From positions 2,808,501-2,872,500 of the forward strand of contig JAKSXM010000237.1 of NCBI GenBank assembly GCA_022575985.1: a stretch of DNA of 64,000 nt, written 5' to 3'. A program made the position numbers and the translations under genes. This document shows positions 47,713 through 59,945 of the stretch, piece by piece (position 1 is the first letter of the stretch; the number at the start of each line of letters is the position of its first letter). Origin of the DNA: Anagrus nilaparvatae. Taxonomy: Eukaryota > Arthropoda > Insecta > Hymenoptera > Mymaridae. The notes under the pieces are model-generated. The model worked only from the letters and a program-made list of their open reading frames with translations. It was not told where the DNA came from and made no database searches.

Positions 47713-49080
47713 GGGAGCTCGCTTCGCTCGCTTTGGCAGCCACCATGGGGTCTGCGCCCCCTGCCACTTTATCTGTCTAAAAATATGTTTTAGGTTACAC
47801 AATATTTTGTAAAATAACCTTTTTTTATATCCAGCGATTTAACCCGGGTAATACTCTGAAATAGTTTTTTAGAATAATTTTATTAAAATTTCATTTGAAT
47901 TATTATTACTATTATTAAAATTATTTCTCATTTTTCCACATTAATTATTTAAAAAGGATGGTAAATAATAATTTATATAAATAAGTAAAAACATAAATAA
48001 TTAAAAAAATGGAAATAATAATTTCCACAGCTTGTGTGTTTCACAGCCTAGCGATTTGGCCCGGCTACGCTCGGGTAATACTCTAGAATAGTTTTTTAGA
48101 AGAGCTTTATTAAAAGTTCATTTTTTTATTCCAATACGTTAGCTTATGGTAAAATCAAAGCAAGAAAAATTTGGTAAAAGGAAATAGGTTAATAGAAATC
48201 GTTAATTTTTAATAGTTTTTCTCTTGCACTCAAAAGGTGATTTATTTTCAATCTCTCCCAATGATATGTGATCATGAAACCTGTTTATAGGGAAGGGGTA
48301 TCCTGGAAATCTGAAACTCAAGGGGTGGTCAAAGTGTCCGATTTAAGTGGGTGGGTCAAGTGGGACTTAAAATAATTTTGATTAAGGAACTTATAATAAT
48401 CCGGGTTTAAGGAATTAGAATATATTTAACGTTTAGAATAATAATTATAAAAATAACGAACTGTATTATAATGTTCAGTAACATTCGAATTATACCTAGC
48501 TCTCAGCTGTAAGTAAACATGCTCTATTTTACTGACTATACTTCAATGAATTGTGATTTTTCCATATAATATTTAATCACCCATAATGTAATTTATCAAT
48601 TTTTCCCGATGCTAAGTAAGTTTTTATTGACAATAGAAAATATGTGTTCAATTGGAATTCCTCCATATTAAATATAATAACTTATAAATATATATAAATA
48701 TATGAATTTAAAATCCAAATTTTATGCTAAAAAATATATGTAACTCTGGAAACATCTAACCGATTTGCTTGAAAATTTAGGTGAACACGTAAAAAACAAT
48801 TCTAAATCATATAAAAACTTTTCTGATTACAAAAAAATTTCAAGTTTTTAAGTTAATTACGATTTTTTTAAAAATTTACGAAAACATCAAAAATGTTCAC
48901 TTTTTTGAAAAAAAGGTTATTTTGGCGACAAAAATTTTCTTTCGCATCAATCCAAATCCTGTATAGCCTATGACACTCCTGCAATTTTTCCGCATTTTTT
49001 GCCGCAAACCGCGTTTCTCTAGCTATTATCGTCTACTCACGCCTATCCAAATAAAAAAATTTTCTATCGCCATATATATA
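47713..49080 (-). mobile_element. HelB5, diverged Helitron
   Basis: On the minus strand the 3' palindromes (GGGGGCGCAGACCCC, CGAGCGAAGCGAG) and the ends of the element resemble HelB1. The middle (about 47860-48720) does not match the other copies. The outermost CTAG tip is missing. Confidence 0.5.
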
Positions 49081-49085
49081 TAATA

Positions 49086-49449
49086 CTAGCAAAAGTTGGA
49101 GGGGGGGCTCTGCTCCCCCTGTGTCGCATTTATTTCTGTTTCCGATGCTTCAAAAAATCATTTTTCACTGCAAATTCATAATTATGCAAACACGTTCATA
49201 TTTTTCAGATGAGGCTTAGTCCTTGCTGTTCACATTTACTTCAATATTTTCTGTTGCTTAAGAAAATCATGTTTAACTACAAATTTATAATTATGCAAAC
49301 ACATTCAAACTATTCAGAGCAGCGTAGGTGAAACATTAATGAAAAATTATAGTTTCTGGTACGTCGGTTCTTGATTCATTAGGGTACAGACAGACAGAAA
49401 GACAAATAAATTTTCAAATATATATAGTATATAGTATATAGTATTAAGA
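49086..49449 (-). mobile_element. HelD2, full-length Helitron
   Basis: The CTAG tip is at 49086-49089, then AAAAGTTGGAGGGGGGGCTC, giving the 3' hairpin. The 5' end complement of TCTTAATAC is at 49449. The length is 364 bp. Confidence 0.7.
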
Positions 49450-50118
49450 GATGTATATATAGATAGTTTTAGAATTGACTGAATCAAGTAATATCAATTG
49501 CCACATTAAAATTTTATCATATTTTTCAGATATTTCACTTTTTAACAAAATTTTCAAAAAATTTAATTTTTCCCAAAAATAAAACATTTTTTTAATTTAA
49601 CTTTATTTTAACACCGGTTTTATGTCATTTCTTTCATTTTTTCGAGCCTCATGATGAAACACATATACGCTCAGGTACAAAAATAAATTATTAAAAATAC
49701 CATAAAAAATAAAAAACTGAAAAAAATATTTTTAACCAGCTTCAAAAATATTTTATAAAATTTTAAAGATACCTCCGTTTTGAATAAACATTTAGGAGAA
49801 TACGTAAAAATTGGTGCTGAATCGAATAGTACTAACTTGTGACAGTAAAATTTGTCAATAGTCTCGAGATATTTTAATTTTTTTCAAAATTTTAAAAAAT
49901 TTTATCTATTTCAAAAACAATAAAAATTAAATATCTCAAAAACTACGATAGCTGAGCAGAAAATTTATTATAGCCTATGTCACCCGCGGACTTTTTATCT
50001 TTATTTTGACACCAGTTTTATGCAATTGCGTTCACTGTTTTAATCCTGATGATAATACACACACACACACATACACACAGACCCACAAATAAATTTTCGA
50101 ATATATATAGTAGTAAGA
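49450..50118 (-). mobile_element. HelC7, Helitron fragment
   Basis: This minus-strand HelC-type copy has the (CA)n tract near 50055-50085 and a TAGTAGTAAGATAAGATA 5' edge. The 3' tip is absent. Confidence 0.6.
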
Positions 50119-50127
50119 TAAGATAAG

Positions 50128-51556
50128 ATATAAATCTTTAAATATGTTTGTATGTTTGTCCGAACGCGATAAACGAGAACACGATAAAAGCTACGGACAT
50201 CGATTTTACGTCAAAAGACGGTAAAAATTACGGGTCAAACAATAGGCAAGGTTTTTTTTGATTAATAAGGACAAAAGTTTTTTTTTAATTCTGTCGTCAA
50301 AGCTTGCCTTTGCAAACCAAATTCACGAGACAAAGTGATACATTTCTTTACACTTTACTTTGCGCACTGTTTGATGAGAACTGTGTGCAAAGTAAAGCTG
50401 TCCTTGACTTTGCGCATTGTTTAGTTTCATACCTTAATTTAAGCTATGACCCTAACCACTGCCTCAGCCACAAATATCCTTCGATTCGATCTAGTACATA
50501 TACAGAAGGAAGCTTGATTTTAACACTTGCGAGAGCGATTTATACTAAGAAGCCACCTAATCCCCTCAAAATATTAAAAACTCATCGTTTTCTCTGCCAA
50601 TTACATATAAAAAAAAGAGACAACAAAAAATCAATACTTTTTTACCATAAAAACAAGTTCCTTAACATACGTAATATAAAGAATCTAACTTTGAATATAC
50701 ACAATCAAAATACAATACGCGTGAGTCAGATTCTTTTATTTTATATTTCTTTTTTTTATTCTGCGTTTACTATCATTCCTTTTTTATTCTTTTACATATA
50801 TATGAATTTTTTTTTTTAATTTTTTGTATTATTTAAATCCAGTTATCTCGTGAATTATGATTTGCAAAGGCTTAAACATTGACGACATCATTAAAAAAAG
50901 TACATTACTTAACTCGTGCGCAAGTGTGATAAATCCCCAAATCGAAAAAAGAAATAGCCATATAGCGAACTAGCGGCCTGAGGCCGCTAGTCCTCTATAT
51001 CCCTATTTCTTCTTTCGATTGGAGAAGTATCACCTTGCGCACTTGTTAATAAAACTACTATTTTTTTTGTTGAAAAAACTAAGGAAAAATTTTTTTATCA
51101 ACAAGAAATTCATTCGATTTGGGTATATTTTTTACGTATCCGCCTAAATTTTCAAGGCGATCGGTTCGATCTGTAAAAAGTTACAATACTTTTTCAAAAA
51201 TTATAAAAGTTTAGGACTAATATTATATATATTTCTAATTTTTATCAGCCACTGATGTAGTAACTGCATATAGTAACTAAAAGAAGCTTGAACAGCTATT
51301 ATATGATAGAACCCTAGAATGGGTATTCAAGGGAAGCAACGACTGCTTGTGGATCCTATGGATGGGTAGCGAAGCTTTGTATTGCTAATCACTAATTATC
51401 CGCCTGAGTTCATATGCCCGTAATTTTTATGATTCAGTAAATTTTAGATAACACTTCGGGTAAAAAAAGGTTGTTATGCAAAATATTGAATAACCTATAA
51501 CAAAATATTTTTGGTAAAATCAAGTTGCAGGGGTCCAGGGGGGTGCAGCCTCGTGA
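50128..51556 (+). mobile_element. HelB4, Helitron interrupted by Q and truncated
   Basis: The 5' part (50128-50284) and the 3' part (51063-51556) match HelB1. Between them lies a Q copy (50285-51062). The 3' end breaks off within the GGGGGGTGCAGCC palindrome, where a possible LINE tail begins. Confidence 0.65.
50285..51062 (+). mobile_element. Q element, plus-strand copy
   Basis: It is inserted into a T-run of HelB4. Inverted termini are GTCGTCAAAGCTTGCCTTTG and, at about 50886, the complement. The adjoining hairpin GTGCGCAAGTGTGATA/TATCACCTTGCGCAC spans 50917-51046 and encloses CTAGCGGCC-TGA-GGCCGCTAG. A 171-codon open frame from 50304 has no recognisable domain and is ignored. Confidence 0.6.
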
Positions 51557-51961
51557 AATTCTTGATCACAAGATATAAATATATAGACATATAACTATAG
51601 ATAGACTCATATATATATATACTTATTAGAAAAAAAAGAAAAAAAAAATAAAAAAAAAATTAATAATAATAATAATAACAATAATAATAATAAAGCCAAG
51701 AAATAATATGAATAGAAAAGCCAAAAAGAGGTGATACTAAACAAAATATAATAACAAAAAAATAATTTATTTTAGTTAAGATCAAGAGGTAACCAACTCG
51801 ATGTAATAAATATTAAACGGAATCAAACCATTATATTTTGTTGCACTTTAACTTACTATATTGTATTTTAATAAATAATGTATTTTCTAAGTATCAGTCA
51901 CTTGTAAAACTGTTATGTAACAGTTAAGCAAGTTAAATAAACTAAACTAAACTAAACTAGT
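51557..51961 (+). mobile_element. 5'-truncated LINE 3' tail with (TAAAC)n
   Basis: Noncoding sequence ends in AAATAAACTAAACTAAACTA, a pentanucleotide tail seen in some non-LTR retrotransposons. A (AAT)n tract lies at 51661-51692. No RT remains. Confidence 0.4.
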
Positions 51962-52640
51962 ATTAAGATATGTATATATAGATGGTTCTAGAATTGACTG
52001 AATCAAGTAATACCAATTGCGATATTAAAATTGTATCATATTTTTCAGATATTTCACTTTTTAACAAAATTTTCAAAAAATTTAATTTTTTCCGAAAATA
52101 GTAAACATTTTTTTATTTTAACTTTATTTTAACACCGATTTTATGTAATTTCTTTTATTTGTTCGAGCCTCATGATGAAACACATAGACGCACAGGCACA
52201 CGAATAAATTATTAAAAATACAATAAAAAATAAAAAAATAAAAAAAATATTTTTAACCAGCTTCAAAAATATTTTATAAAATTTTAACTGGTGCCGAATT
52301 GAATAGTACAAACTTGTGACAGTAAAATTTGTCAATAGTCTTGAGATATTTTAATTTTTTTCAAAATTTTAAAAAATTTCATCTATTTCAAAAACACTAA
52401 AAATTAAATATCTCAAAAACTACGATAGCTGAGCAGAAAATCTATAGCCTATGTCACACGCGGACTTTTTTTCTTTATTTTGACACCGGTTTTATGTAAT
52501 TGCGTTCACTGGTGTAATTCTGATGATAATACACACACATACACAGACACACAGTCACACAAATAAATTTTCAAATATATATAGTAGTAAGATAAGATAA
52601 GTTAAGATAATATAAGATAACATAAGATAACATAGTTATA
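51962..52640 (-). mobile_element. HelC8, Helitron fragment plus (GATAA)n
   Basis: It closely resembles 49450-50118, with a deletion after TTTTATAAAATTTTAA near 52285. It ends in a (GATAA) microsatellite at 52588-52640. Confidence 0.6.
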
Positions 52641-52782
52641 CTCAGTGCATGTATGGATATGTAGGATGCTTGCAAACGTATACACGTCTTGCGCATCTGA
52701 ATATATTATGGTTTCTTTTTATGTATACTGTACGGCTCCTCATTTCGACGTTATACAGTATTCTAATTTTAGGAAATATATA
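52641..52782. other. Short unassigned spacer
   Basis: A slightly less AT-rich stretch with no recognisable content. Confidence 0.3.
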
Positions 52783-53045
52783 TCTCAATTTTAATACTAT
52801 ATATATTTGAAAATTTATTTGTTTGTCTGTCTGTTTGTACCCTCATCACTTAAGAATTGCCGAACCAATTGGCATAAAACCGGTGTCAAAATGAGGAAAA
52901 AAAGTCATAGGCCATAGGTTTTCTGCCTAGTTATCGTAGCTTTTGAGATATTTAATTTTCAGTAATTTCGAACTTGATAAAATTTTTTAAAATTTTTAAA
53001 AAATTTGAAATATTTCGAGACTCTTGACAAATTTTATTGTTTGAA
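52783..53045 (+). mobile_element. HelC9, Helitron 5' fragment
   Basis: It starts TCTCAATTTTAATACTATAT after A and carries the family 5' region. It stops after about 260 bp. Confidence 0.55.
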
Positions 53046-53178
53046 GTAATTTTTATTGTTTGATTTTAATATTATTTACTTTGACTAAATAAAAAAATTA
53101 TTTGAGTATAAAATTATGACAAATAAAATAAAAAAATAATATGGTGAAATAATTTTTGTATTCTTGTTCACATTTTTT
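53046..53178. repeat. Repeat R left of the hAT insertion
   Basis: This stretch, ending GTTCACATTTTTT, is homologous to 55680-55785, where the sequence runs on uninterrupted into GGGACTTTATCCAAGCC. Confidence 0.65.
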
Positions 53179-53388
53179 TAGACCTTCACCGAGGCCGAGG
53201 TGAGGCAAGGTTTGATATAAATGACCGAGACCGAGGCGAGGTGAAAGATGGATCTCGCCTCGCCTCGGAATCGGCCGAGGTCAAAAAACCATTACCTCGG
53301 TCTCGGCCGAGATCCTCGCCCAAGGTTTGATAAGACAAAAAACAATTAATTAAAATTCTAATTAAAATCTAAATTCATGTTTATTTAA

Positions 53389-54097
53389 GGTGGTAGATAC
53401 AATTGGAGAAAAAAAAACATGACTTTTTCTGGATAGGTTTTCGGGTAGAAATAATTGAGATAATTTTTTCAAAATTGGCACTTTATTAGATTATGATTTG
53501 CTACACATTTTTATTTTTATTTTTTTTTTTATTTTTTCAAAATGGCGCCGAGTACAGGTGCTCAAAATTAGGCCTCACTTTTCATGGCGTACACGATTGC
53601 AGCCTCCAACTTGTATTGAAACATACCAAACAAAATTTTTTATGTTTGTAAAACATTTTTCTCCTAGATTGATGGATTCAAATTTCGGAAAATGGAAAAT
53701 TGTGAAAATTATTTAATTTTTTTCAAAAATTGCAATTTTTTTCACATGTTTTTTTGAAGAAAAATTAAATTGGGACATTTTTTGGAAAAATCATTCCATC
53801 AATCTAGAAGATAATTGTATGTTAAAAGTGTAGCCAAAAAATTAGGAAGATATCTTAATTATTTTTTGAGTTATCGTGTACGCTAATTCGAAAAACGTTG
53901 TTTCGAGAAAAACGCGTTTAAAGTTTCGGGGTTACGTATAACTCCTATAGCAGTGTCTCGCTTAATCTTCTATAACTTTCTTATTATTCAAGATATCATT
54001 ATAAATTTTTTTTCCCATATTCTTAAGATGTTTGCGAAACCAAAAAAACAAAAAACAAACAATCGATTTTGAAAAAGTTCCAATTGTATCTACCACC
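53389..54097. mobile_element. 709-bp TTAA-flanked element nested in the hAT
   Basis: Perfect 19-bp inverted termini GGTGGTAGATACAATTGGA lie between TTAA on both sides. TTAA duplications occur with piggyBac and Kolobok elements; the GG-start fits Kolobok better. No transposase was recognised. Confidence 0.75.
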
Positions 54098-54124
54098 TTA
54101 AAAAAAAAAAAAATTTATACAGAT

Positions 54125-55045
54125 TGTAGTAAATAATCGTTATCGAAGCCACATATTTCAGATACTAAATCCGATTTCACCCAAGCACTTATACATAGTA
54201 ATGCCGTTAGAGCATCATCTTTCAATGATCGTCTCTTAGGCTGATCAATCTAAGAAGCATCTGAAAACAAGCGTTCTACGGGAACTGACGTGGCCATGAT
54301 CGACAGCTTATCTCTGGCTATTTTTGATAAAATTGGGTAAAAATCCTCGTGCTCTCTCCATCAATCTAATATATTTGTATATTCGGGAGCACATGGTGCA
54401 TATAAAGTTTATCTCTTTTTCCCAGTTTTGTTCCTCATCTTCATCAAAAATAACTGAAAAATCCAGCAACTTATTATTATTAACCACCTTTTTTGGGGGT
54501 TCATTTTTCAAATCTTTGCATTATTTAAATTTATCATAATATTTTTTGTATATTTTTTTAAAACATTTGAAACTTTCTTTCTCTAATTCTTGTCCCCAAG
54601 AAGTTTTTGCAAATTTTTTTTTATGTCTTGGGTCTAAAATAAGGAAAGCACTGTAGAACCAATTACATTGTCTAAAGTGCTTTAAAAGTTTAGTTTGACC
54701 TTTCTGAAAAGCTTCTATTAAAATTCCATCTAATCGCGATCGATCATTTTTTTTTTTTTAAATCAGACGTAATCTTATCGAGTTTATCAAGTAAAATGTT
54801 GAATGCTAAATCTGCAGTGGGAAGCATGGGGTACTTTTCAGCTGATAAAAGATCTGATACATGTTTAAAAATTTGTAAATATGATATGATGAAATCTACA
54901 GCATCCTATTCAATGTCAAGTAGTCTAAGCTCTCTCATTTGTAGGCTATTATCACATAACAATTTTATGGGAGCTTTTAAATTCTCAAAAACTTCCAACA
55001 TTTGAAGACTGCTATTCCATCTTGTAGTTTTTAATAACTAATAAA
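54125..55045 (-). pseudogene. hAT transposase relic (central and C-terminal parts)
   Basis: Reading the minus strand from 55045, the family's landmarks come in order: TRWNSSLQMLE, LLSAEKYPMLPTADLAFNIL, AFLILDPRHKKKFAKTSWG, an acidic FDEDEEQNWEKE stretch, and the dimerisation block MATSVPVERLFSDAS followed by RRSLKDDALTALLCISAWVK. The N-terminal zinc finger and first catalytic part are missing. An in-frame stop follows FSDAS (54250-54252), another follows LLDIE, and frames change near 54320 and elsewhere. About half of a normal 600-residue hAT transposase remains. It is dead. Confidence 0.85.
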
Positions 55046-55302
55046 TAACTTTTAATAAATATAAATAATTTTTAACGGTTTACACAATCAACGCGTGAAA
55101 TTCTTTTTCTGCTAGTATAAATGTGATTGGCGAAATATTTTAAATTTGTTGCGAGGCAGGACGAGGCGAGTCTGATGTTTACAAAAAGACAGTCTCGGCC
55201 TCGCCTAGGTATAACGAGAATTTCAATTTTCCGATCTCGCCTCGGGCTCGCCTTGCTCAAAGCAAGGCCATCTCGTTACCTCGGTGAAGGTCTACATTTT
55301 TT

Positions 55303-55926
55303 AATAAACGGACTTTATCCAAGCCTCTTGAATAAATCTAGGACTATCCAAGCAGTACCGGATAAAGTTGAACAAAAAGGATGAAAATATCAAGAATCGG
55401 ACTTTATCCAACTCCACTTGGATAGTCCTAGGTTTATCCGGAGATTGGACTCTACCCGTAACATAAACATATCTTAATACTATATACTATATAGTTATCT
55501 ATATAGTTATCTATTTATACTATAAGCATGCAAAATAATATTTAAAATTTCTCCTTAATTTAATTCTTGTTTGTTTAATAACAAATACTTATTTACATTA
55601 TTCGCAGTAATACTAAATTCTTGTCAAATATAAACACATAATTTATATAGCGTAAATAATATAAAATTTATAATATTATTTAATTTGAATAAATCAAAAA
55701 ATTAAATGAGTATAAAATTATGATAGTTAAAATAAAAAAAATAATATGGTGAAATAATTTTTTTTTTGTTCACATTTTTTACTAAAGGGACTTTATCCAA
55801 GCCTCTTGGATAAACTTAGGACTATCCAAGCGGTACCGGATAAAGTTGAAAAAAAATACGAAAAAAATCAAGAATCGGACTTTATCCAACGCTGCTTCGA
55901 TAGTCCTAGGTTTATCCGGATAGACC
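55303..55926. repeat. Repeat R, duplicated units
   Basis: GACTTTATCCAAGCCTCTTG ... CTATCCAAGC ... ACCGGATAAAGTT occurs at 55308-55450 and again at 55788-55926. Each contains self-complementary GGATAAAGT/ACTTTATCC pieces. Between them is AT-rich sequence, plus the uninterrupted hAT target at about 55770-55790. Confidence 0.65.
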
Positions 55927-55959
55927 CGGAATTCAGTACTTTAGCGGTAACATATATAT

Positions 55960-56690
55960 GTAATATTGGACCTATTTTAGGACTTTGTGGGAAAACTTTG
56001 CTCCCTGGGTTTTTTTGTGAAGTTTCGGTCATAAAAAGTACCCAGTTCTAAAGATTTTGCTTTCGCCTTGCAAAAACACTGTCTGTAATCACCTCAATTT
56101 TTCCATTTAAATAACTTGGGAATTTTGAGCTTTTAGCTGTACAAATTTTAACAGAAGCCAAAAAGCGTTTTAAAATGCTAATTTTTACTGGAAAACATAC
56201 TTTTGTATGTTGTAAAGACATGCACACAGCCCTGCATTCATTCCAAAGGGAATTTCGGGACTAGAAACGCAAATTTAAATCTTGGCTCAATCTTATAAAA
56301 CAGGGTTTTTCGGTAGTTTTCGATAAAAGGCTACAACCTCAAAAGTTAACGAAAACACTTCTGGTTGGTCTACTTTTTTTGGAATAATTGTCGCCTTTCA
56401 AACGACGTAAGCCGTATATTTAATCACTGTTTCTCTCAGCGCTATAGTCAATTGACCTACTGGTAATTTTTAACCCGAAATGATAAATTTTTTAATTTAT
56501 TTCAAATGCTGCCAAAATTGTTATTTTTGACGAAATCGTGTTTTATAGGCTTTAAAAATTATTGACAAGCTTCAAGTTTCCAAATATTTTTTACTCAACG
56601 GTTTTCAATGATTTATTAACCAGAGATGATAATTTAAATTCAGAGTCCCAATTTCAGAGATTTTAGAAAATTGAAAAGGGATTTTTTCAA
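55960..56690 (-). mobile_element. Half of a P foldback inside the permuted copy
   Basis: Only the right half of P3 is present, cut at the centre of the parent and joined to unrelated sequence at TTTTTCA. Confidence 0.7.
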
Positions 56691-57237
56691 AATTTTTATT
56701 TTTCTATGCTTAAGACCGCTGATAGTCAAATTTTTAAATTTTTTGGTTTTTAATGTTTGGGACATCTGATTTCCGTTTTCTTATTTCGTGAAATTTTTGT
56801 AGTTTTTTTATATATAAATCATATATAATATATAAAATATATTAACGTACAATAGAGATGCAAATTTTTATAATTTTTCTGACATTTTTTGATATAGAGC
56901 TTCCAAAAAGAAATCTCCCATAGAAATTATTTTAAATAAAAAAATATCCTGTTCAATATAAAATTTTAGCCTGGTAGAAAATTTTTCACTAATAGGCATT
57001 TTATCTTAACAATTTCTCGATCATGCGCTACTCAAAAAATTTTTTTCACCCCGGAATTGGATAACCAGGGAAATTTCGTATCCTTATCTAATAGGAAAAA
57101 ATTTTTCATTTTAATGTTAAAAATGGCTGCCAAATATTAAGATTTCGCTATGGGAAGCTAAAAATAAGGTTGATGACTTATTTTTGATATAACTTTTAGA
57201 AAAAAAACACTTTGGAGCAGTTTAATTCTTAATTAAG

Positions 57238-57378
57238 GTATTCAATACATAACTTTTACCAGTACCTCCTGGACCATCTATAAAGACTAATTATTACCTA
57301 CATTATGAAATATTGATGAATGTAAATAATCATATACAGTTTTTTGCTCAATGGATAAATTATTTACCATTATATTAA
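57238..57378 (-). pseudogene. Helicase P-loop relic, copy in the permuted unit
   Basis: This is the minus-strand copy of 38466-38605, with the same GPGGTGKS motif, frame change and stop. Confidence 0.55.
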
Positions 57379-58157
57379 AGGAATCTTCATTAAAGAATTG
57401 ATCTTGATTGATTTAATCAAAATTATTAGCATTCTTTATTTTTATAAGTAGTACATAAGTAAATGCAATACACCCCCCCTAAAACTTTTGCTAGTATATA
57501 AGCCTTAATTTTAATACTATATATATACAGATATACAGATTTATATACAGATTTATATACAGATTTTATAACAACTGAATTTATTAACGATTAAAAGTAC
57601 ACGTCGCCGCGAGGTTTATCTTAACTGACCCCTTAATTACATTTTTATTCTCTTATATACTAATGGTTTCTTATTTTAGTTATTCAAAATATTTAAAATA
57701 TAAATATTATTATTTCTTAAACTATTTATTTATTACATAATCTTATGTTATAGTTTGCGTAATAATAAACTATGCTTTCCTAATTTATGTTATAATTTCT
57801 TAATATTGTGTTATTATTTCTTAGTCTAAAACATTTCCTATTTGATTAGTAAGCTTAAATAGTATTTACATATTTAATTAATAAATATTGTCTTAGGTAA
57901 TTATTTATTATTTGTTATTATTTATAAATTATTATTGATCATTTATTTATTTAGTTATTGCATAACACTTGTCAAAAAATCATGTTTCTTTCCAAATTTA
58001 TAATTATGCAAACACATTCAAACTATTCAGAGCAGCGTAGGTGAAACATTAATGAAAAATTATAGGTTCTGATTGATTCTATAATTATAATAGAGAAAAT
58101 AAATAATTTAACTTAGTAAAGACAGACAGAGAAATAAATTTTCAAATATATGTAGTA

Positions 58158-58931
58158 CTAGCTGCCTCCGGCTCGCTTCACTCGCCCCGGCAGGCACCTA
58201 GGGGGCTGCGCCCCCCTGGACCCCTGCAATTTTAATTTTCCAAAAAAAATATGTTAATTTAGGTCACTCAATATTTTGTAAAATAACCTTTTTTTACCCG
58301 AAGAATTATGATAATACTATTATCTAAAACTTACTGAAACATAAATATTATGGGCAAATCAACCCAGACAGATAATTAGTGATCAGCAATACAAAGCTTC
58401 GCTACCCTTCCATAGGATCCACAAGCAGTCGTTGTTTCCCTCGACTACCTATTCAAGGGATCTGCCTGATAATAGTTGTTCAAATTTCTTTTAGTTACTA
58501 CATACAATTACTACATCAGTGGCTGATACAAATTAGAAATATATATAATATTAGTCCTAAACTTTTATAATTTTCGAATAATTATTGTAACTTTTGACAG
58601 ATCGAGCGATCGCCTTGAAAATTTACGTGGATACGTAAAAAATATATCCAAATTGAATGAAATTCTTTTTGATAAAAAAATTTTTCCTCGGTTTTCAGTT
58701 TTTAAAGTTTTTTTTAAAAATTTGATAAAAATTTTATCCTTGGAAATCCAGTTTTTTCAACATAAAAAATTTTTGTCGTTATCAATCGTAATGAAACCTA
58801 GCCTATGTTTTGACCGGTAATTTTTGCCATCTTTTGCCGTAAACCTTGCGTCTCTCGCGTTCTTGTTTACCCATTTCGGACAAACAAACAAACATACAAA
58901 ATTAAAGATTTATATATAAATAGGATTAAGA
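58158..58931 (-). mobile_element. HelB2, Helitron inside the permuted unit
   Basis: This is the minus-strand copy of HelB1 with both termini preserved (CTAG at 58158, TC end at 58931), 9 bp shorter. Confidence 0.75.
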
Positions 58932-58937
58932 TATATA

Positions 58938-59945
58938 TGTTACCGCTAAAGTACTGAAAATGTTATTATATATAATACCTAGGTAATATATATATATTAA
59001 CAAAAAACTCCAAAACTGATACGTTAATTTATTAAATAAAACTCAATTTAATATATTACCTAGGTTTTATATATAATATCGAGACAGCGTTAGGTAATAT
59101 ATTAAACTCGAGTTTATTACCCGCTAATTTATTGAATAGATGAATTTTTCAAGTATTTATTATTGTTTGTTTTTATAAAAGTAATACATATTTGAAAATT
59201 TTGAGTTATAATATTACAAAAATAATGAGTGCTATGGACGTTGATAAAAAAATAATTTTCAAAGAAAGATTTTACGAAAAGCTTGATAATTTAATTGATA
59301 AAAATTCAAAAAATACGTATTATTTTTCAAAAAGTAAAACTGAAGAAATAATCAATAAAGTTAAAGAATGTAAAAATAGCGATTATAAGAAACAGCCTTC
59401 TGATTATTATTTGTTACAACATTATGATGTTTTAAGTTCAAATGGAGTAGAAAAATTAATACTTCCTCTTTCTGGCAAGAATCCTGACATATTGTATGAA
59501 GCCCATATAAATATCGGCCATGGTGGTCGTGATCGAATGATAAAAGAATTAAAAAGGCAATACAAAAATATCAAACAAAAAGAAATTAATTTATTTTTAA
59601 ATTTATGCGAAGTTTGTCAGAAAAAAAAGGGTGCGTGAAAAAAGGATTGGTTGTAAAGCCTATAATTTCTCCTTAAAATAAATCTTAAATTTTTTTTCTA
59701 TAAATTAACCTAGGTAATATATATAACAACGAGTGCTGGTAGGTAAAATATTAAACTAAAACTGAATTTAATATATTAACGGGTGCCACTTAGGTAATAT
59801 ATTAAATAGAACGATATTATATATAAAACCTAGGTAATATATTAAATTCAGTTTTAGTTTAATATTTTACCTACCAGCACTCGTTATTATATATATTACC
59901 TAGGTTTTATATATAATAACGGAATTCAGTACTTTAGCGGTAACA
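58938..59945 (+). mobile_element. Ginger-like fragment, right copy
   Basis: It is exactly 1008 bp like the left copy, with the same TGTTACCGC...GCGGTAACA ends. Its right terminus lies in the 33-bp direct repeat that closes the permuted unit. Confidence 0.55.
59192..59638 (+). CDS. Integrase H2C2 zinc-binding fragment, right copy
   Basis: This is the same 148-residue protein as at 36192-36638, with two substitutions (MDVDKK for MDIDKK, and Lys for Asn at SKNTY). The HHCC residues are unchanged and the frame again stops just before a catalytic core would start. Its near-identity dates the duplication as recent rather than implying selection. Confidence 0.6.
   Translation: MKILSYNITKIMSAMDVDKKIIFKERFYEKLDNLIDKNSKNTYYFSKSKTEEIINKVKECKNSDYKKQPSDYYLLQHYDVLSSNGVEKLILPLSGKNPDILYEAHINIGHGGRDRMIKELKRQYKNIKQKEINLFLNLCEVCQKKKGA

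Larger units (their letters stand above)
53179..55294 (-). mobile_element. hAT-family DNA transposon with perfect 8-bp target duplication
   Basis: Termini TAGACCTTCACCGAGG and its exact complement are flanked by CATTTTTT (53171-53178 and 55295-55302). GC-rich subterminal CCGAGG/CCTCGG repeats (53190-53320 and 55140-55285) contrast with the AT-rich interior. It carries a minus-strand transposase relic and a nested TTAA element. Confidence 0.9.

Noticed and set aside
50304..50819. Longest clean open frame (171 codons) in the Q element
   Set aside because: It spans the inverted termini and low-complexity F/Y-rich sequence, has no domain, and the other Q copy does not preserve it.
46137..51062. 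A single 4.9-kb transposon with the Q copies as terminal repeats
   Set aside because: The right Q copy is inserted within a recognisable Helitron (HelB4), so the two are separate insertions.
51661..51692. (AAT)n tract as an origin or regulatory site
   Set aside because: It is a simple repeat next to a probable LINE tail; nothing else supports a function.
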